Assembly: GCA_905233425.1 (NCBI GenBank)
Contig: CAJOEC010000020.1
Span: 1-46,106 of the forward strand
Direction of reading: 5' to 3'
Length of the DNA: 46,106 bases
From: an uncultured Prevotella sp.
Lineage (GTDB): Bacteria; Bacteroidota; Bacteroidia; Bacteroidales; Bacteroidaceae
Shown here: piece after piece, positions 14,950 to 22,521 of the stretch
Numbering within the stretch: the first letter of the stretch is position 1
Layout of the letters: every line of letters begins with the position of its first letter
Notes under the pieces: generated by a model
Seen by the model: only the letters and a program-made list of their open reading frames with translations
Told to the model about the DNA's origin: nothing
The model's database searches: none
Translations under genes and position numbers: made by a program

Positions 14950-16014
14950 TCACTCCTTCCTCAGTTTCTTTGCCCCGAGCATAAGCAAGTCATGGACGTA
15001 CTGATGCTTGTCGCCATCGAAGTAATGCTCGGCCACGTCCTCTAAGCGGCGGGCAGAGATTTCTCGCTCGTCATTGTCGAGCTGATCGGCGTTCTTGCAG
15101 AGGTCGAGGACGATGCCGGCGGCGACGACCAAGTCCTCCATTGATTTCTTGTCGGCCTTGTCCATCATCTGCTGCGTCAGCAGTCCGAACATTCGGTGCC
15201 AGTCGCTGTTGCTCAGGTGCTTCACGTTGTTCATCGCCTTGTTCATCCATGTGGGCAGGTCGCCGTCGAGGGGAATATCCTGCGGTTTAGTAAAGTTTGG
15301 CCTTGCATTGGTGAAAGGATGGTTGAAATCGGGTAGCCGGTTCCCGGAAATCACGAAGATGGTGTCGTCCATTTGCTGTCTCAGACCGTTGGGCATCGGT
15401 AACGCCCCGGCAAGATTGTCGTCCTTTTTCCTTGGCCACGTTACTGAGCCGCTGTATTGCAGGGGCTGGCTTCTCTCCGGCTTGCGGCCATAGACATAGA
15501 CGAGCTGCGCCTTATAGACGTCGGGATTGGCGGTGGCTGTCCACTCGGCGGCGCAACAGGTGCGATAGCCGGGGTGCTTCTTATCGTCGAAGTTGGCAAT
15601 GACGTAGGTGCTGTTCCCCATGCCGCCTATGAGCACGGGCTCGGCATCCTCCCTCCACACGCTCCACTGCTTGCGCTGGCCAAGCATCTGGGCGGCTATC
15701 GGGTCGAAGTCAGGCCTTTTTCCAGCGTTCTCAACATCAGTCATCGTGGCGTTCTTACTCTCGCTCTCGAAAGCCTTGTTCAGCTTGTCGAAGACGGCGT
15801 GGTAGTAGTTCTTCTTCACCATGATGGTGACGATGCTGCTCTCGCAGGTGATGCCTAGTGTGTCGATGCACCTTGACGTGTTCTGCTCGCTGACTGTGGT
15901 GACGCCGTCGTATTTCTCTACGTCGGCGAAGGCATCCTTGATTTTCTTTTGTGCCGAAGCCGTTGGCGTGATGGCCAGCAGGGCTACGACGATGATGATG
16001 CTTGTTGTTTTCAT
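14950..16014 (-). CDS. Exported protein of unknown function in sigma module 1
   Basis: 354 aa from MKTTSIIIVVALLAITPTASAQ, a clean signal peptide; the upstream extension overlaps the anti-sigma gene and is Ser/Pro-rich out-of-frame noise. The mature protein starts KKIKDAFADVEKYDGVTTV and is mostly soluble. It has a Tyr/Cys-containing centre (YRTCCAAEWTATANPDVYKAQLVYVYGRK) and a helical C-terminus (MMDKADKKSMEDLVVAAGIVLDLC). No family is recognised. It lies 13 bp after the anti-sigma gene, so it may be an effector or signal-sensing partner of that module. Confidence 0.75.
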   Translation of the reverse strand: MKTTSIIIVVALLAITPTASAQKKIKDAFADVEKYDGVTTVSEQNTSRCIDTLGITCESSIVTIMVKKNYYHAVFDKLNKAFESESKNATMTDVENAGKRPDFDPIAAQMLGQRKQWSVWREDAEPVLIGGMGNSTYVIANFDDKKHPGYRTCCAAEWTATANPDVYKAQLVYVYGRKPERSQPLQYSGSVTWPRKKDDNLAGALPMPNGLRQQMDDTIFVISGNRLPDFNHPFTNARPNFTKPQDIPLDGDLPTWMNKAMNNVKHLSNSDWHRMFGLLTQQMMDKADKKSMEDLVVAAGIVLDLCKNADQLDNDEREISARRLEDVAEHYFDGDKHQYVHDLLMLGAKKLRKE

Positions 16015-16027
16015 TGTTGTATGGGTT

Positions 16028-16669
16028 TTAAATGTTGATGATTCTCTTTGTTTCCTGTACTTCGTAGTCTCCGTTCTCGTCGCTGACGAGGATGACGTTG
16101 GCGGGCTGTGGCGTGGCGCGGAAGGTGGCCTCGATGATGTCGTTGCGCACCTGCTGCTCGCTGCGCTCAATGTCCGCCTCGCACTCGGTCAGTATTCTCA
16201 GTGCCGTCTCAACGTTTTCCCGCCGCAGCCAGATGCCTGTGCCGAGAGTGTCGGGGAGTGAGTTGCGCGTATGCATTTTCCGGCTGCGAGAACGTGAGGG
16301 GAGTTTTGGGGTCAGAACTCTTTCAATCGAATCTTGTTGAGGCTGTTCTGAGGCCAGAACTCCTTCAACCGACCCTTGTTGAGGCAGTTCTGTGGTCAGA
16401 ACTCTTTCAACTGATCTTGCAGGAAGGAGTTCTGAGGTCTGAACCCCTTCCTGCAGGGTTGTCACACCTATACCTATTATTAATAATAGGCAGGCAGCAG
16501 CCACCCAACGCCACACTTTTCTCTTGCTTCTGTGCAAATCCGTGTTCATCCGTTGCAAGCGGTCGAACTCTTCCGTCTCGTCCTCGGCTAACCAGGCATC
16601 CAGGTCGTACTCCGGCTTCGGCATATTGGCCAGCAACTCGTCGAGCTTTTTGTCCATTTCCTTGTTCAT
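16028..16669 (-). CDS. Putative anti-sigma factor of module 1, with 42-bp repeat
   Basis: 213 aa. The cytoplasmic N-terminus (MNKEMDKKLDELLANMPKPE) is acidic and helical. One transmembrane helix at 55-71 (WVAAACLLLIIGIGVTTL). Residues about 72-127 are four 14-residue repeats of the type SVERVLTTELPQQG, encoded by a 42-bp tandem repeat. The periplasmic C-terminus ends ENGDYEVQETKRIINI. Gene order (sigma then single-pass membrane protein, overlapping by 4 bp) and topology suggest an anti-sigma factor, although no classical ZAS or FecR motif is seen. Confidence 0.65.
   Translation of the reverse strand: MNKEMDKKLDELLANMPKPEYDLDAWLAEDETEEFDRLQRMNTDLHRSKRKVWRWVAAACLLLIIGIGVTTLQEGVQTSELLPARSVERVLTTELPQQGSVEGVLASEQPQQDSIERVLTPKLPSRSRSRKMHTRNSLPDTLGTGIWLRRENVETALRILTECEADIERSEQQVRNDIIEATFRATPQPANVILVSDENGDYEVQETKRIINI
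16289..16456. repeat. 42-bp tandem repeat, 4 copies, in anti-sigma gene 1
   Basis: Four diverged units of 42 bp encode LQEGVQTSELLPAR, SVERVLTTELPQQG, SVEGVLASEQPQQD and SIERVLTPKLPSRS. The position is just outside the membrane helix. The period keeps the frame. Confidence 0.88.
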
Positions 16670-17229
16670 AGTATTCCTCCTTTCTTTAGTTGTTCTACAA
16701 TCTTGTGGCGTGCCACGCTGACCACGTGACTGACGGAGCGGGAGAGCATCCCCGTGGCGGCGGCTATCTGCGGCACGTCCATCCCCAGCTCGTGACGCAT
16801 ACGGAAGAGTCGTTGCTCCTGTGTCGAGAGCGAGCGGATGGCCTGTTGCAGCATCCGTTGGTTGTCATCGTCGGCCATCGGCTGCGTCTCTTCCGACAGC
16901 ACGCCGCCCATGACTTCAACCGACATGGCCCCGTGCTTCTGTCTCCGCCGCCATTCGCTCACGCAGACGTTCTTCATCAGTCTTACGAGAAGTGCCTCTT
17001 TAGGAGCGCGGTCGTCCCCGCCCGTCTCAGGAACGCGGACGTCCCCGTCCGCATCGGTGGCAAGCGAGAATGTCTGCGCTCCCAGTCTCTCCCTTAGCAG
17101 CCATAGCCTGAGCAGAGCCTCCTGCACAGCGTCCTCCGCCAGTTCCTCGTCGTGGAAGAACGACCGTCCCAGCTGCATCAGCCGGGGCCGCATCCTGTGG
17201 GCCATCTCTTCATATTCCTGCGTCGTCAT
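16666..17229 (-). CDS. ECF-type RNA polymerase sigma factor 1, with in-frame REP insertion
   Basis: 187 aa. Region 2 (FFHDEELAEDAVQEALLRLWLL) and region 4 (LSTQEQRLFRMRHELGMDVPQIAAATGMLSRSVSHVVSVARHKI) are clear. The N-terminus MTTQEYEEMAHRMRPRLMQL matches sigma 2 and 3 of this block. Residues about 57-76 (DADGDVRVPETGGDDRAP) are an extra segment between regions 2.2 and 2.3, encoded by two 27-bp-spaced palindromic units (17001-17053). It would fall near the promoter-melting region, so altered activity is possible. It overlaps the anti-sigma gene by 4 bp. Confidence 0.88.
   Translation of the reverse strand: MTTQEYEEMAHRMRPRLMQLGRSFFHDEELAEDAVQEALLRLWLLRERLGAQTFSLATDADGDVRVPETGGDDRAPKEALLVRLMKNVCVSEWRRRQKHGAMSVEVMGGVLSEETQPMADDDNQRMLQQAIRSLSTQEQRLFRMRHELGMDVPQIAAATGMLSRSVSHVVSVARHKIVEQLKKGGIL
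17001..17053. repeat. Two REP-like units inside sigma factor 1
   Basis: Units at 17001-17026 and 17028-17053, 27 bp apart. The second has a perfect GCGGACG-TCCC-CGTCCGC hairpin (17035-17052). A multiple-of-3 spacing preserves the frame. Confidence 0.8.
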
Positions 17230-17246
17230 TCTATCTTATAAACGCA

Positions 17247-17278
17247 AAAGCCCCCGCCATGTTGATGGCCAGGGGCTG
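17247..17278 (-). terminator. Hairpin after the barrel-protein gene, upstream of sigma 1
   Basis: The minus strand reads AGCCCC-T-GGCCAT, a short loop, ATGGC-GG-GGGCT and then TTTT. The stem is imperfect but GC-rich. It separates module 2 from sigma gene 1. The sequence after it, CGTTTATAAGATAGA, resembles the -10 half of the sigma-2/3 promoter motif. Confidence 0.5.
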
Positions 17279-17298
17279 ATAATTAGCACAAATTAACT

Positions 17299-18174
17299 TC
17301 AAAGGTACAGTCCGAATGAGAGGGAGCGGAACTTCACGCCGCCGTCCTTGAGCACGTTGTCGTTGCTGTACTTCACGTAGATGGGGAATCCGGCGACGCT
17401 CATGTTCAGCATCCAATCGATGGTGATGGGGCGCTGGTGAATGTCCTTCTCCATGTGCATGATTTTGTCGCCCAGGAACTTGTAGCGGGTCTTGATGCTG
17501 GCGTAGGTGTTGAAGTTCACCACGGGTCCGAAGCCAATGGAAAAGCCGTCACCGAAGTTATACTGATAGCGCAGGGTGGCGGTAAGCGAGAACACTTTTA
17601 TGCGCGAGAACTTCGGCTCGAACTCTAACGGGAAGCGCTCTACCGTGACGTTTCCGTCAGGAGCTTTCGTAAAGAGCATGTCGTCGGTCATGCGGTAGTT
17701 CTTCCAGTCGATTCCAAGGCCCAGAGAGAGGCAGTTGTGGCTTTTTGGATCCATGTAGTGATCCCACTGAACGATGGTGGCGAAGATCTCCCACGACTTG
17801 AAAGTGGAGAAGTCGATGCGCTCGTCCACATGGGTGGGGCAGGTGAAGCCCACACCGAAATGGGCCGTCAACTCGTTGTGAGTGCGTTGTGCGGGTTCGT
17901 CGTTCTTCTTGCCGAGCTTCACCGAGGGTATGAGTTCCCAGTGGTCGCGGCTGATACTGGTGTTGCTCTCATAGTTGGCATCGACAAGTCGGATGGTGTT
18001 CTGATAGACGAAGTCATCGTCGCCCTGCTTGCCGTTGACGATGACACGCTGCAAGGAGTCGCTGCTGATGACGGTCACGCGGCGGGGATTGTTGATGATG
18101 AGGGTGTCGTTTTGCGCCCCTGTAGGGCTAAATGAAAAATGACAAATGAGAAATGATAAAAGGATGCGGTTCAT
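17299..18174 (-). CDS. Predicted outer-membrane beta-barrel protein of sigma module 2
   Basis: 291 aa. The signal peptide MNRILLSFLICHFSFSPTGAQ is encoded by a simple AAATGA-type repeat. The mature part starts NDTLIINNPRRVTVISSDS and then alternates hydrophobic and polar residues in strands (LTAHFGVGFTCP, HNCLSLGLGIDWKNY, TATLRYQYNFGDGFSIGFGPVV). It ends VKFRSLSFGLYL, a typical barrel C-terminus with aromatic residues. No family name can be given. It is the last gene of the sigma-2 cluster and likely its envelope output or sensor. Confidence 0.7.
   Translation of the reverse strand: MNRILLSFLICHFSFSPTGAQNDTLIINNPRRVTVISSDSLQRVIVNGKQGDDDFVYQNTIRLVDANYESNTSISRDHWELIPSVKLGKKNDEPAQRTHNELTAHFGVGFTCPTHVDERIDFSTFKSWEIFATIVQWDHYMDPKSHNCLSLGLGIDWKNYRMTDDMLFTKAPDGNVTVERFPLEFEPKFSRIKVFSLTATLRYQYNFGDGFSIGFGPVVNFNTYASIKTRYKFLGDKIMHMEKDIHQRPITIDWMLNMSVAGFPIYVKYSNDNVLKDGGVKFRSLSFGLYL
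18125..18162. repeat. AAATGA-type simple repeat encoding a signal peptide
   Basis: Four diverged 8-9 bp units (AAATGAAAA, ATGACAA...) supply codons of the hydrophobic core LLSFLICHFSFS of the barrel protein. A related repeat encodes the signal peptide of the next gene (18625-18660). Confidence 0.75.
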
Positions 18175-18211
18175 AACTATTCACTATTAACTATTATATA
18201 TTCACTATTAA

Positions 18212-18679
18212 CTATTTCAAGAGTTCTTCCAACTCCTCCAGGCTTCCGACGGTGCCCTCCATATAGATGACGGTCACTTCGCACTGGTCGTGTTTTTTGT
18301 TCCACTGCTCCTGATAGCAGAGGAAACGATTCTTCCCGTCGTTTGACGGCACCTGCATCTTGCAGGTATAGGTTTTCCAGCTGTGAGGATTCTCACGGTA
18401 GGAGCGCAAGTCGATGCTTGTTTCTTTGTCTTTGTCCAAGAGCTGCTCCAGCTGTATGCTTTCGTCATAAGAGACAGTCATACGCAGGCTGCGATAGTAG
18501 GTCAGGCGGTACTTCTCTAACGTCTTGCCACGCACGCGCGTCTCTATCATCCGCTCTTGGGGGATGATGCGGCCCTTGAACAGCTCGTTGACGTGAAGCC
18601 CAGTCTGCGCCAGCGCCCCGAGAGGGCTAAATGACAAATGACAAATGATAAATGATAAACAGAATATCAGTCGTTTCAT
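18212..18679 (-). CDS. Small exported protein of sigma module 2 (DUF6108-like?)
   Basis: 155 aa. The signal peptide MKRLIFCLSFIICHLSFSPL..ALAQ is followed by TGLHVNELFKGRIIPQERMIETRVRGKTLEKYRLTYYRSL. The overall pattern, and the ending VTVIYMEGTVGSLEELEELLK, recall a small Bacteroidales exported family (possibly DUF6108), named from memory. The protein is soluble and basic. It lies between the anti-sigma gene and the barrel gene. Its signal peptide is encoded by the same kind of repeat as its neighbour's. Confidence 0.7.
   Translation of the reverse strand: MKRLIFCLSFIICHLSFSPLGALAQTGLHVNELFKGRIIPQERMIETRVRGKTLEKYRLTYYRSLRMTVSYDESIQLEQLLDKDKETSIDLRSYRENPHSWKTYTCKMQVPSNDGKNRFLCYQEQWNKKHDQCEVTVIYMEGTVGSLEELEELLK
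18625..18660. repeat. AAATGA-type simple repeat encoding a second signal peptide
   Basis: Units AAATGACAAATGACAAATGA and so on encode LSFIICHLSFS. The 5' flank GAGAGGGCTAAATGA parallels GTAGGGCTAAATGA at the other copy, so one may have been copied from the other. Confidence 0.75.
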
Positions 18680-18717
18680 ATAAGTAGATAATCACAATTG
18701 GTTTATTATGTCTCTTT

Positions 18718-18783
18718 GAGATAAGTGGCACTTTTCTTTGAGATAAGTGGCACTTATCCCAGAGATAAGTAGCACTTTTCTCT
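18718..18783. repeat. 22-bp tandem repeat, 3 copies
   Basis: Units at 18718-18739, 18740-18761 and 18762-18783, each starting GAGATAAGTGGCACTT (one base differs in the third). The array lies between anti-sigma gene 2 and the small exported protein gene. Confidence 0.9.
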
Positions 18784-18802
18784 TATATGCATAGTCTCTT
18801 GG

Positions 18803-19285
18803 TTAGTGGCTGAACATGGTTTTCAGTTGCTCTTCCACCACATCGCTGCCGTCGGTGGCAGAGAGAGCGGTCATGGTCTTCTGCATCTCCGAGAGGACGA
18901 CGGTGCGGTCGGTGGTGCGCTGGCCGTAGATGTAGGCCACGCAGTCGTCATCGGCTCCTCTGCCGTGGGTGAAGAGGGTGGCGGCTCCGCCCACCATGAG
19001 CAGCGCGACGGCAGCGGCGGCAGTCCAGCGGAGCCAGCGGCGGTGCTTGGTTTGTTCCGTTTGTTCCGCTTGTTGCGACTCATGTACCGTTTGTTGCGAC
19101 TCAGTCGCAACATACTGAACAACGGCGAGGTCGAGGAACATGTCGCGCAGTGGAAGCAGGTCTTCAGGCAGTTCGGCGGGCGGGCGGCGGAAGAAGGCGT
19201 AGAGCTGCTGCTCCTCGTCGAGGGTGGTCTCGCCGTCGAAGAATCGGTCTATGAGGGTGCGGATTTTTAGGGTGTTGTCGTTCAT
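18803..19285 (-). CDS. Putative anti-sigma factor of module 2
   Basis: 160 aa. The N-terminal cytoplasmic domain has RFFDGETTLDEEQQLYAFFR, matching the anti-sigma protein of module 3 (RFLNAETTLEEEQTLYEYFQ), so the two are paralogues. A Gln/Glu-rich repeat (ESQQTVHESQQAEQTEQT, residues about 62-79) precedes the membrane helix at 87-106 (WTAAAAVALLMVGGAATLF). The periplasmic tail is about 55 residues. The position 41 bp after sigma 2 and the topology support an anti-sigma role. Confidence 0.75.
   Translation of the reverse strand: MNDNTLKIRTLIDRFFDGETTLDEEQQLYAFFRRPPAELPEDLLPLRDMFLDLAVVQYVATESQQTVHESQQAEQTEQTKHRRWLRWTAAAAVALLMVGGAATLFTHGRGADDDCVAYIYGQRTTDRTVVLSEMQKTMTALSATDGSDVVEEQLKTMFSH
19049..19112. 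repeat. Repeat and 19-bp palindrome inside anti-sigma gene 2
   Basis: TTGTTCCG 9-bp units are followed by a 21-bp duplication starting TTGTTGCGACTCA. The end forms a perfect hairpin GTTGCGACT-C-AGTCGCAAC (19093-19111). All are translated in frame (ESQQ..). Confidence 0.8.
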
Positions 19286-19326
19286 ATTGTGTTCGTAGGT
19301 TTATTGTTCGTATCGAGGGTGATGGT

Positions 19327-19797
19327 TTATTGTTCATATTGCTTCAAGTATTGTGTTCTTACAGCTTGGCGGGCACGACTCAGGGCCTTGCGGATGGCCA
19401 CCTCGTTGCTGCCTATGAGGGCGGCTATGTCCTTCATTTCCATTCCCTCGATATGCCGAAGCCGGAGGATGGTCTGTTGCATCGTTGGGAGTGAGTCTAT
19501 CATTGTCAGCACACGCTCTATACGTTCGTCGGTCTCTGTCTCGTCGGCCTGTTCACATTCTTTTGTCAGCACTTGCAATGGCCGTTGCAGCCTCAGTCGG
19601 TCTATGCAGAAGTTGCGGACGAGCACCGTGGCCAGCCCATCAATGGGCATACGGAGCGTATCGACCATCTGCCACAGGCGCAGCAGCACGTCCTGCACCG
19701 TGTCCTCGGCGTCGTCCTCGGAAATGTATCGCCGTGCAGTCTGTAGCAACCGTGGCCGCAGCCTTCGCACTTCTTCCTTGTATTCTTCTTGAGTCAT
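19327..19797 (-). CDS. ECF-type RNA polymerase sigma factor 2
   Basis: 156 aa. Region 2: ISEDDAEDTVQDVLLRLWQMV. Region 4: LPTMQQTILRLRHIEGMEMKDIAALIGSNEVAIRKALSRARQAV. The N-terminus MTQEEYKEEVRRLRPRLLQTAR is paralogous to sigma 1 and 3. A 35-bp motif just upstream (19814-19848) closely matches one upstream of sigma 3 and is probably its own promoter. Confidence 0.92.
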   Translation of the reverse strand: MTQEEYKEEVRRLRPRLLQTARRYISEDDAEDTVQDVLLRLWQMVDTLRMPIDGLATVLVRNFCIDRLRLQRPLQVLTKECEQADETETDERIERVLTMIDSLPTMQQTILRLRHIEGMEMKDIAALIGSNEVAIRKALSRARQAVRTQYLKQYEQ

Positions 19798-19813
19798 TCC
19801 GACTGTCTCTTTA

Positions 19814-19848
19814 TCTATAATACGAAGAAACTGCGATTTTGTGACATC
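19814..19848 (-). promoter_or_regulatory. Putative ECF autoregulatory promoter of sigma 2
   Basis: The minus strand reads GATGTCACAAAATCGCAGTTT followed by CTTCGTATTATAGA. The shared core with the sigma-3 site is GTCACAAAA-N3-CAGTTT-N3-CGT-N4-TAGA. The -35-like part sits in a perfect 7-bp dyad (CTGCGAT..ATCGCAG, 19831-19852). It ends 17 nt before the ATG. Confidence 0.6.
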
Positions 19849-19881
19849 GCAGCTTCATTTTTTTTCAATCCAAAATCATTT

Positions 19882-21030
19882 TTATGTGCGCCTCCGTAAG
19901 AAGAAACTTCCAATGGCCAAAGCGATAACAAGGAAGGTGACGACGAAGGCCCAGACGTTGGTGACGCGCGAGGTGGCGGAGATGCTATATTTGTAGTCGT
20001 TGGGGATGGTGCGGTCGCCAGAGAGACGGTAGTGGATGATGTTGCCATCGTATTCGCCCATACCCGTATCCAGGACTTTTCCTGGCATCACGAGGTCGTA
20101 ATTGGTACTGAAGGACAGCAGTTGCTCGTAGCCCTGGCCAAGGCCCAGCGAGTCATTCTCTAAGAGTTGGTTGTAGGCATCGGTGTTGAAACGCTGGCCA
20201 AACAGCTTTTCAATGCCTTTCCCATCGCTTTCATTCATGGAGAGTTTGAGGGCTTCGGGGTGCATGGCTAATGAGTCGCACAGCCTGACGAACTCCTCCT
20301 TGCCGACGGGCGGGTTCTGAACCTTGTCATAATTGTCGGCAATCGTGGTGTAGATTTCGGTGAACCAGTTGGCGTCGGTCCATTGGCTTACTTTTTCCTC
20401 AATCTTGTCGAGCATCTCCTTCAGTTCGGCACCGCTGAGGTTGCGTGTCAGGTCGGGCTGCCCCGTGAACCAGAAGGAGGCGGTGTCGGCACTGAGGAAA
20501 CGGTCGAGCGGAACAGGAAACACCGACGGGCCATCGTAGGCAAACGTCTCGGTGAAGGTGTAGTCGGTGTAGAACCACTTGAAGCGTTTCTCCAGCGTGC
20601 TGGTAGCCTTGAAGCCATTGGCCATGAGCAGTTGGTCGCTCATGTCCTGCACCGTCTCGAACTCCTTTTTCACATGCGCAATCAGGAAGTCGGGCAGATG
20701 ACGGCTGTAGTCCAGCGCCTGAAGACTGTCGTACTGGGCTTCGGTCATGGGCACAGGGTATCGCGCAGGAAGGTTATTGCCCGACGATGGGATTTCGGCC
20801 TTACTGCCTTCGATGACCGACCATGTGCGCTCCCAACTCTTATCAATGAGGCTGTCGAAGTCCTCTTCCTGCGGAAGCATCAGCTTCTGTTCATTGGTGT
20901 GGAACGTGTACTCGCGGGTGCAAGTGCCGTCTTCGTTGATAACAGTCAACATACGGGCGTCCTTGTTCTTGCACGATGCCATGAGGAGCACCAGCGTCAT
21001 CATTGCTATAATTCTAATGTTCGTTTTCAT
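19882..21030 (-). CDS. Lipoprotein with C-terminal transmembrane helix, sigma module 3
   Basis: 382 aa. The lipobox LLMASC is at residues 15-20, then KNKDARMLTVINEDGTCTREYTFHT. A long soluble region holds two Trp-containing helical segments (KFEW/WFYTDYTFTETFAYDGPSVFP, GAELKEMLDKIEEKVSQW). A C-terminal helix at about 355-378 (VWAFVVTFLVIALAIGSFFL) is followed by RRRT. Having both a lipid anchor and a stop-transfer helix is unusual. The ATG lies inside the last codons of the anti-sigma gene (17-bp overlap), so translation is probably coupled. No family is recognised. Confidence 0.75.
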   Translation of the reverse strand: MKTNIRIIAMMTLVLLMASCKNKDARMLTVINEDGTCTREYTFHTNEQKLMLPQEEDFDSLIDKSWERTWSVIEGSKAEIPSSGNNLPARYPVPMTEAQYDSLQALDYSRHLPDFLIAHVKKEFETVQDMSDQLLMANGFKATSTLEKRFKWFYTDYTFTETFAYDGPSVFPVPLDRFLSADTASFWFTGQPDLTRNLSGAELKEMLDKIEEKVSQWTDANWFTEIYTTIADNYDKVQNPPVGKEEFVRLCDSLAMHPEALKLSMNESDGKGIEKLFGQRFNTDAYNQLLENDSLGLGQGYEQLLSFSTNYDLVMPGKVLDTGMGEYDGNIIHYRLSGDRTIPNDYKYSISATSRVTNVWAFVVTFLVIALAIGSFFLRRRT

Positions 21031-21460
21031 AAATCATTCGTTTAATTAGACTGTAAGTTTTCGGTTGTTCCCTCTTCTGCTCCAGATAGCACATATATAG
21101 TTCCCGGGGTGTGCTCCCTTCGCAGAGGTCGGGCATATATTCCGTTTGTGTGGTTGCTGTTGTTAGTTGTGGCGCTTCGGGTGTTTCCCCGTTTACGAAT
21201 AAGAACAGGCCGATGAGGAAGACGGCAGCCATCGACGTGACTGTTCGCAGGGCTATCACCCATGCTGGCGTGCTTTTAGTTACAGGCTTGTCGATGCCCT
21301 TCACGGCGGCGAAACCTTGAAACGCCTCACAGTAGGGCTTCAGGTCGTCGGCTACGTTCTCGCCCTGGAAGTACTCGTAGAGCGTCTGTTCTTCCTCCAA
21401 TGTCGTTTCAGCATTGAGGAATCGCTCTATCAACTGTCGTATGTTGTTTTCGTTCATCAT
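21014..21460 (-). CDS. Putative anti-sigma factor of module 3
   Basis: 148 aa. The N-terminal domain RFLNAETTLEEEQTLYEYFQG is shared with the module-2 protein. A membrane helix lies at about 69-89 (WVIALRTVTSMAAVFLIGLFLF). The periplasmic tail (LCEGSTPRELYMCYLEQ) ends IYENEH. It is 60 bp downstream of sigma 3 and overlaps the lipoprotein gene. Confidence 0.78.
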   Translation of the reverse strand: MMNENNIRQLIERFLNAETTLEEEQTLYEYFQGENVADDLKPYCEAFQGFAAVKGIDKPVTKSTPAWVIALRTVTSMAAVFLIGLFLFVNGETPEAPQLTTATTQTEYMPDLCEGSTPRELYMCYLEQKREQPKTYSLIKRMIYENEH

Positions 21461-21520
21461 CTTTTTGCAATGGGGAATCCCCCTTAATCCATTAATCTGT
21501 GGTCGTTTAATCTGTGGTCG

Positions 21521-21991
21521 TTATTCGTGGTTTCTGAATTGTTCGAGAATACTTCTTCGTGCCCTGCTGAGCGACTGTCTGACGGCGGCCTCGGTAGTGC
21601 CGATGAGGTTGGCAATGTCAGCCATCGACATATCCTGCATGTGTCGCAGGCGGAGTACGGTTTGCTGCATTGTTGGCAGGGCATCGACCAGTGCCATCAT
21701 GCGGTCTATCTGTTCGTTGTTAGTCGTTTCCGTTTCGTCGGCTATGTCAGCCTTGCCAATGTCAACCATCACCTGTTTTCGCCTGACCTTGCTCAGACAG
21801 AGGTTGCGGACGACTATCCGGGCAAAACCGCGCACATTCCTTATCGGCTCGTCACGCAATTGCCACAGGCGCAGCAGGGCATCCTGTACCACGTCCTCTG
21901 CATCCTCGTCGCTGCACAAAACACCCTTAGCAACGCCTACCAGCATCGGCCGCATGGCCTGCACCTCGTCCTTGAATGTCTCTGTTGTCAT
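21521..21991 (-). CDS. ECF-type RNA polymerase sigma factor 3
   Basis: 156 aa. Region 2: CSDEDAEDVVQDALLRLWQLR. Region 4: LPTMQQTVLRLRHMQDMSMADIANLIGTTEAAVRQSLSRARRSI. Same length and near-identical region 4 layout as sigma 2, so probably a tandem duplicate. The upstream 35-bp motif at 22012-22046 is shared with sigma 2. Confidence 0.92.
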   Translation of the reverse strand: MTTETFKDEVQAMRPMLVGVAKGVLCSDEDAEDVVQDALLRLWQLRDEPIRNVRGFARIVVRNLCLSKVRRKQVMVDIGKADIADETETTNNEQIDRMMALVDALPTMQQTVLRLRHMQDMSMADIANLIGTTEAAVRQSLSRARRSILEQFRNHE

Positions 21992-22011
21992 GCTTTTTCG
22001 TCGTTCTTTTG

Positions 22012-22046
22012 TCTACATGACGTGAAAACTGTCGTTTTGTGACGTC
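22012..22046 (-). promoter_or_regulatory. Putative ECF autoregulatory promoter of sigma 3
   Basis: The minus strand reads GACGTCACAAAACGACAGTTT then TCACGTCATGTAGA. At least 24 of 35 positions match the sigma-2 site without gaps. It ends 21 nt before the ATG. A TGACGT..ACGTCA inverted repeat spans it. Confidence 0.6.
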
Positions 22047-22095
22047 AAGCAGCGTTAAAAAAATACAAAGGGGACTGCCGACGGAAAGAATGACG

Positions 22096-22521
22096 TCAGT
22101 TCTTAACCAACAGATCGTAGCGGATATGGTCGTCGGCTACGGGACGGCCAACAGGTGCCTCCTGACGGCGCGATGCCTTGGACGGACGGGAGGTCTGCCT
22201 ATGGGCTGGAGCAGACACGGCGGGAACAGCCTGGGCGATGGTGTCTTGTGTATGTTGCGGTGTGGGAACCTTTATATAGATAGTGTCCACAAGGGCGGTG
22301 AGCGGCGAGTCACCCTGTGTGCGGGCCTGTGTCCAGATGCCTAAGACGAAGCCGACGATGACTGCGGCGGGTAGGGCGACGAGCCACGCCAAGCGGTTTG
22401 CGAATACACTTGAACGGTGGGGATGGAGGTGGCTGTTCCAGGGGCTGACGTTCAACTGTTCGTTCTCTTCGTCGCGCAGCTGGCGGGCGGTGCGGACAAT
22501 GTCTTGTTCAGTGACTTTCAT
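22096..22521 (-). CDS. Putative anti-sigma factor of module 4
   Basis: 141 aa. The cytoplasmic N-terminus is MKVTEQDIVRTARQLRDEENEQLN. A single membrane helix lies at about 45-67 (LAWLVALPAAVIVGFVLGIW). The periplasmic part (TIAQAVPAVSAPAHRQTSRPSKASRRQE) is Pro/Ala/Arg-rich and disordered. It overlaps the sigma-4 gene by 14 bp. No sequence similarity to the module-2/3 anti-sigma proteins is visible. Confidence 0.65.
   Translation of the reverse strand: MKVTEQDIVRTARQLRDEENEQLNVSPWNSHLHPHRSSVFANRLAWLVALPAAVIVGFVLGIWTQARTQGDSPLTALVDTIYIKVPTPQHTQDTIAQAVPAVSAPAHRQTSRPSKASRRQEAPVGRPVADDHIRYDLLVKN

Noticed and set aside
14950..16170. Longer 406-codon version of the module-1 exported protein
   Set aside because: The first 52 residues are a Ser/Pro/Arg-rich out-of-frame reading of the anti-sigma gene; a proper signal peptide starts at 16014.
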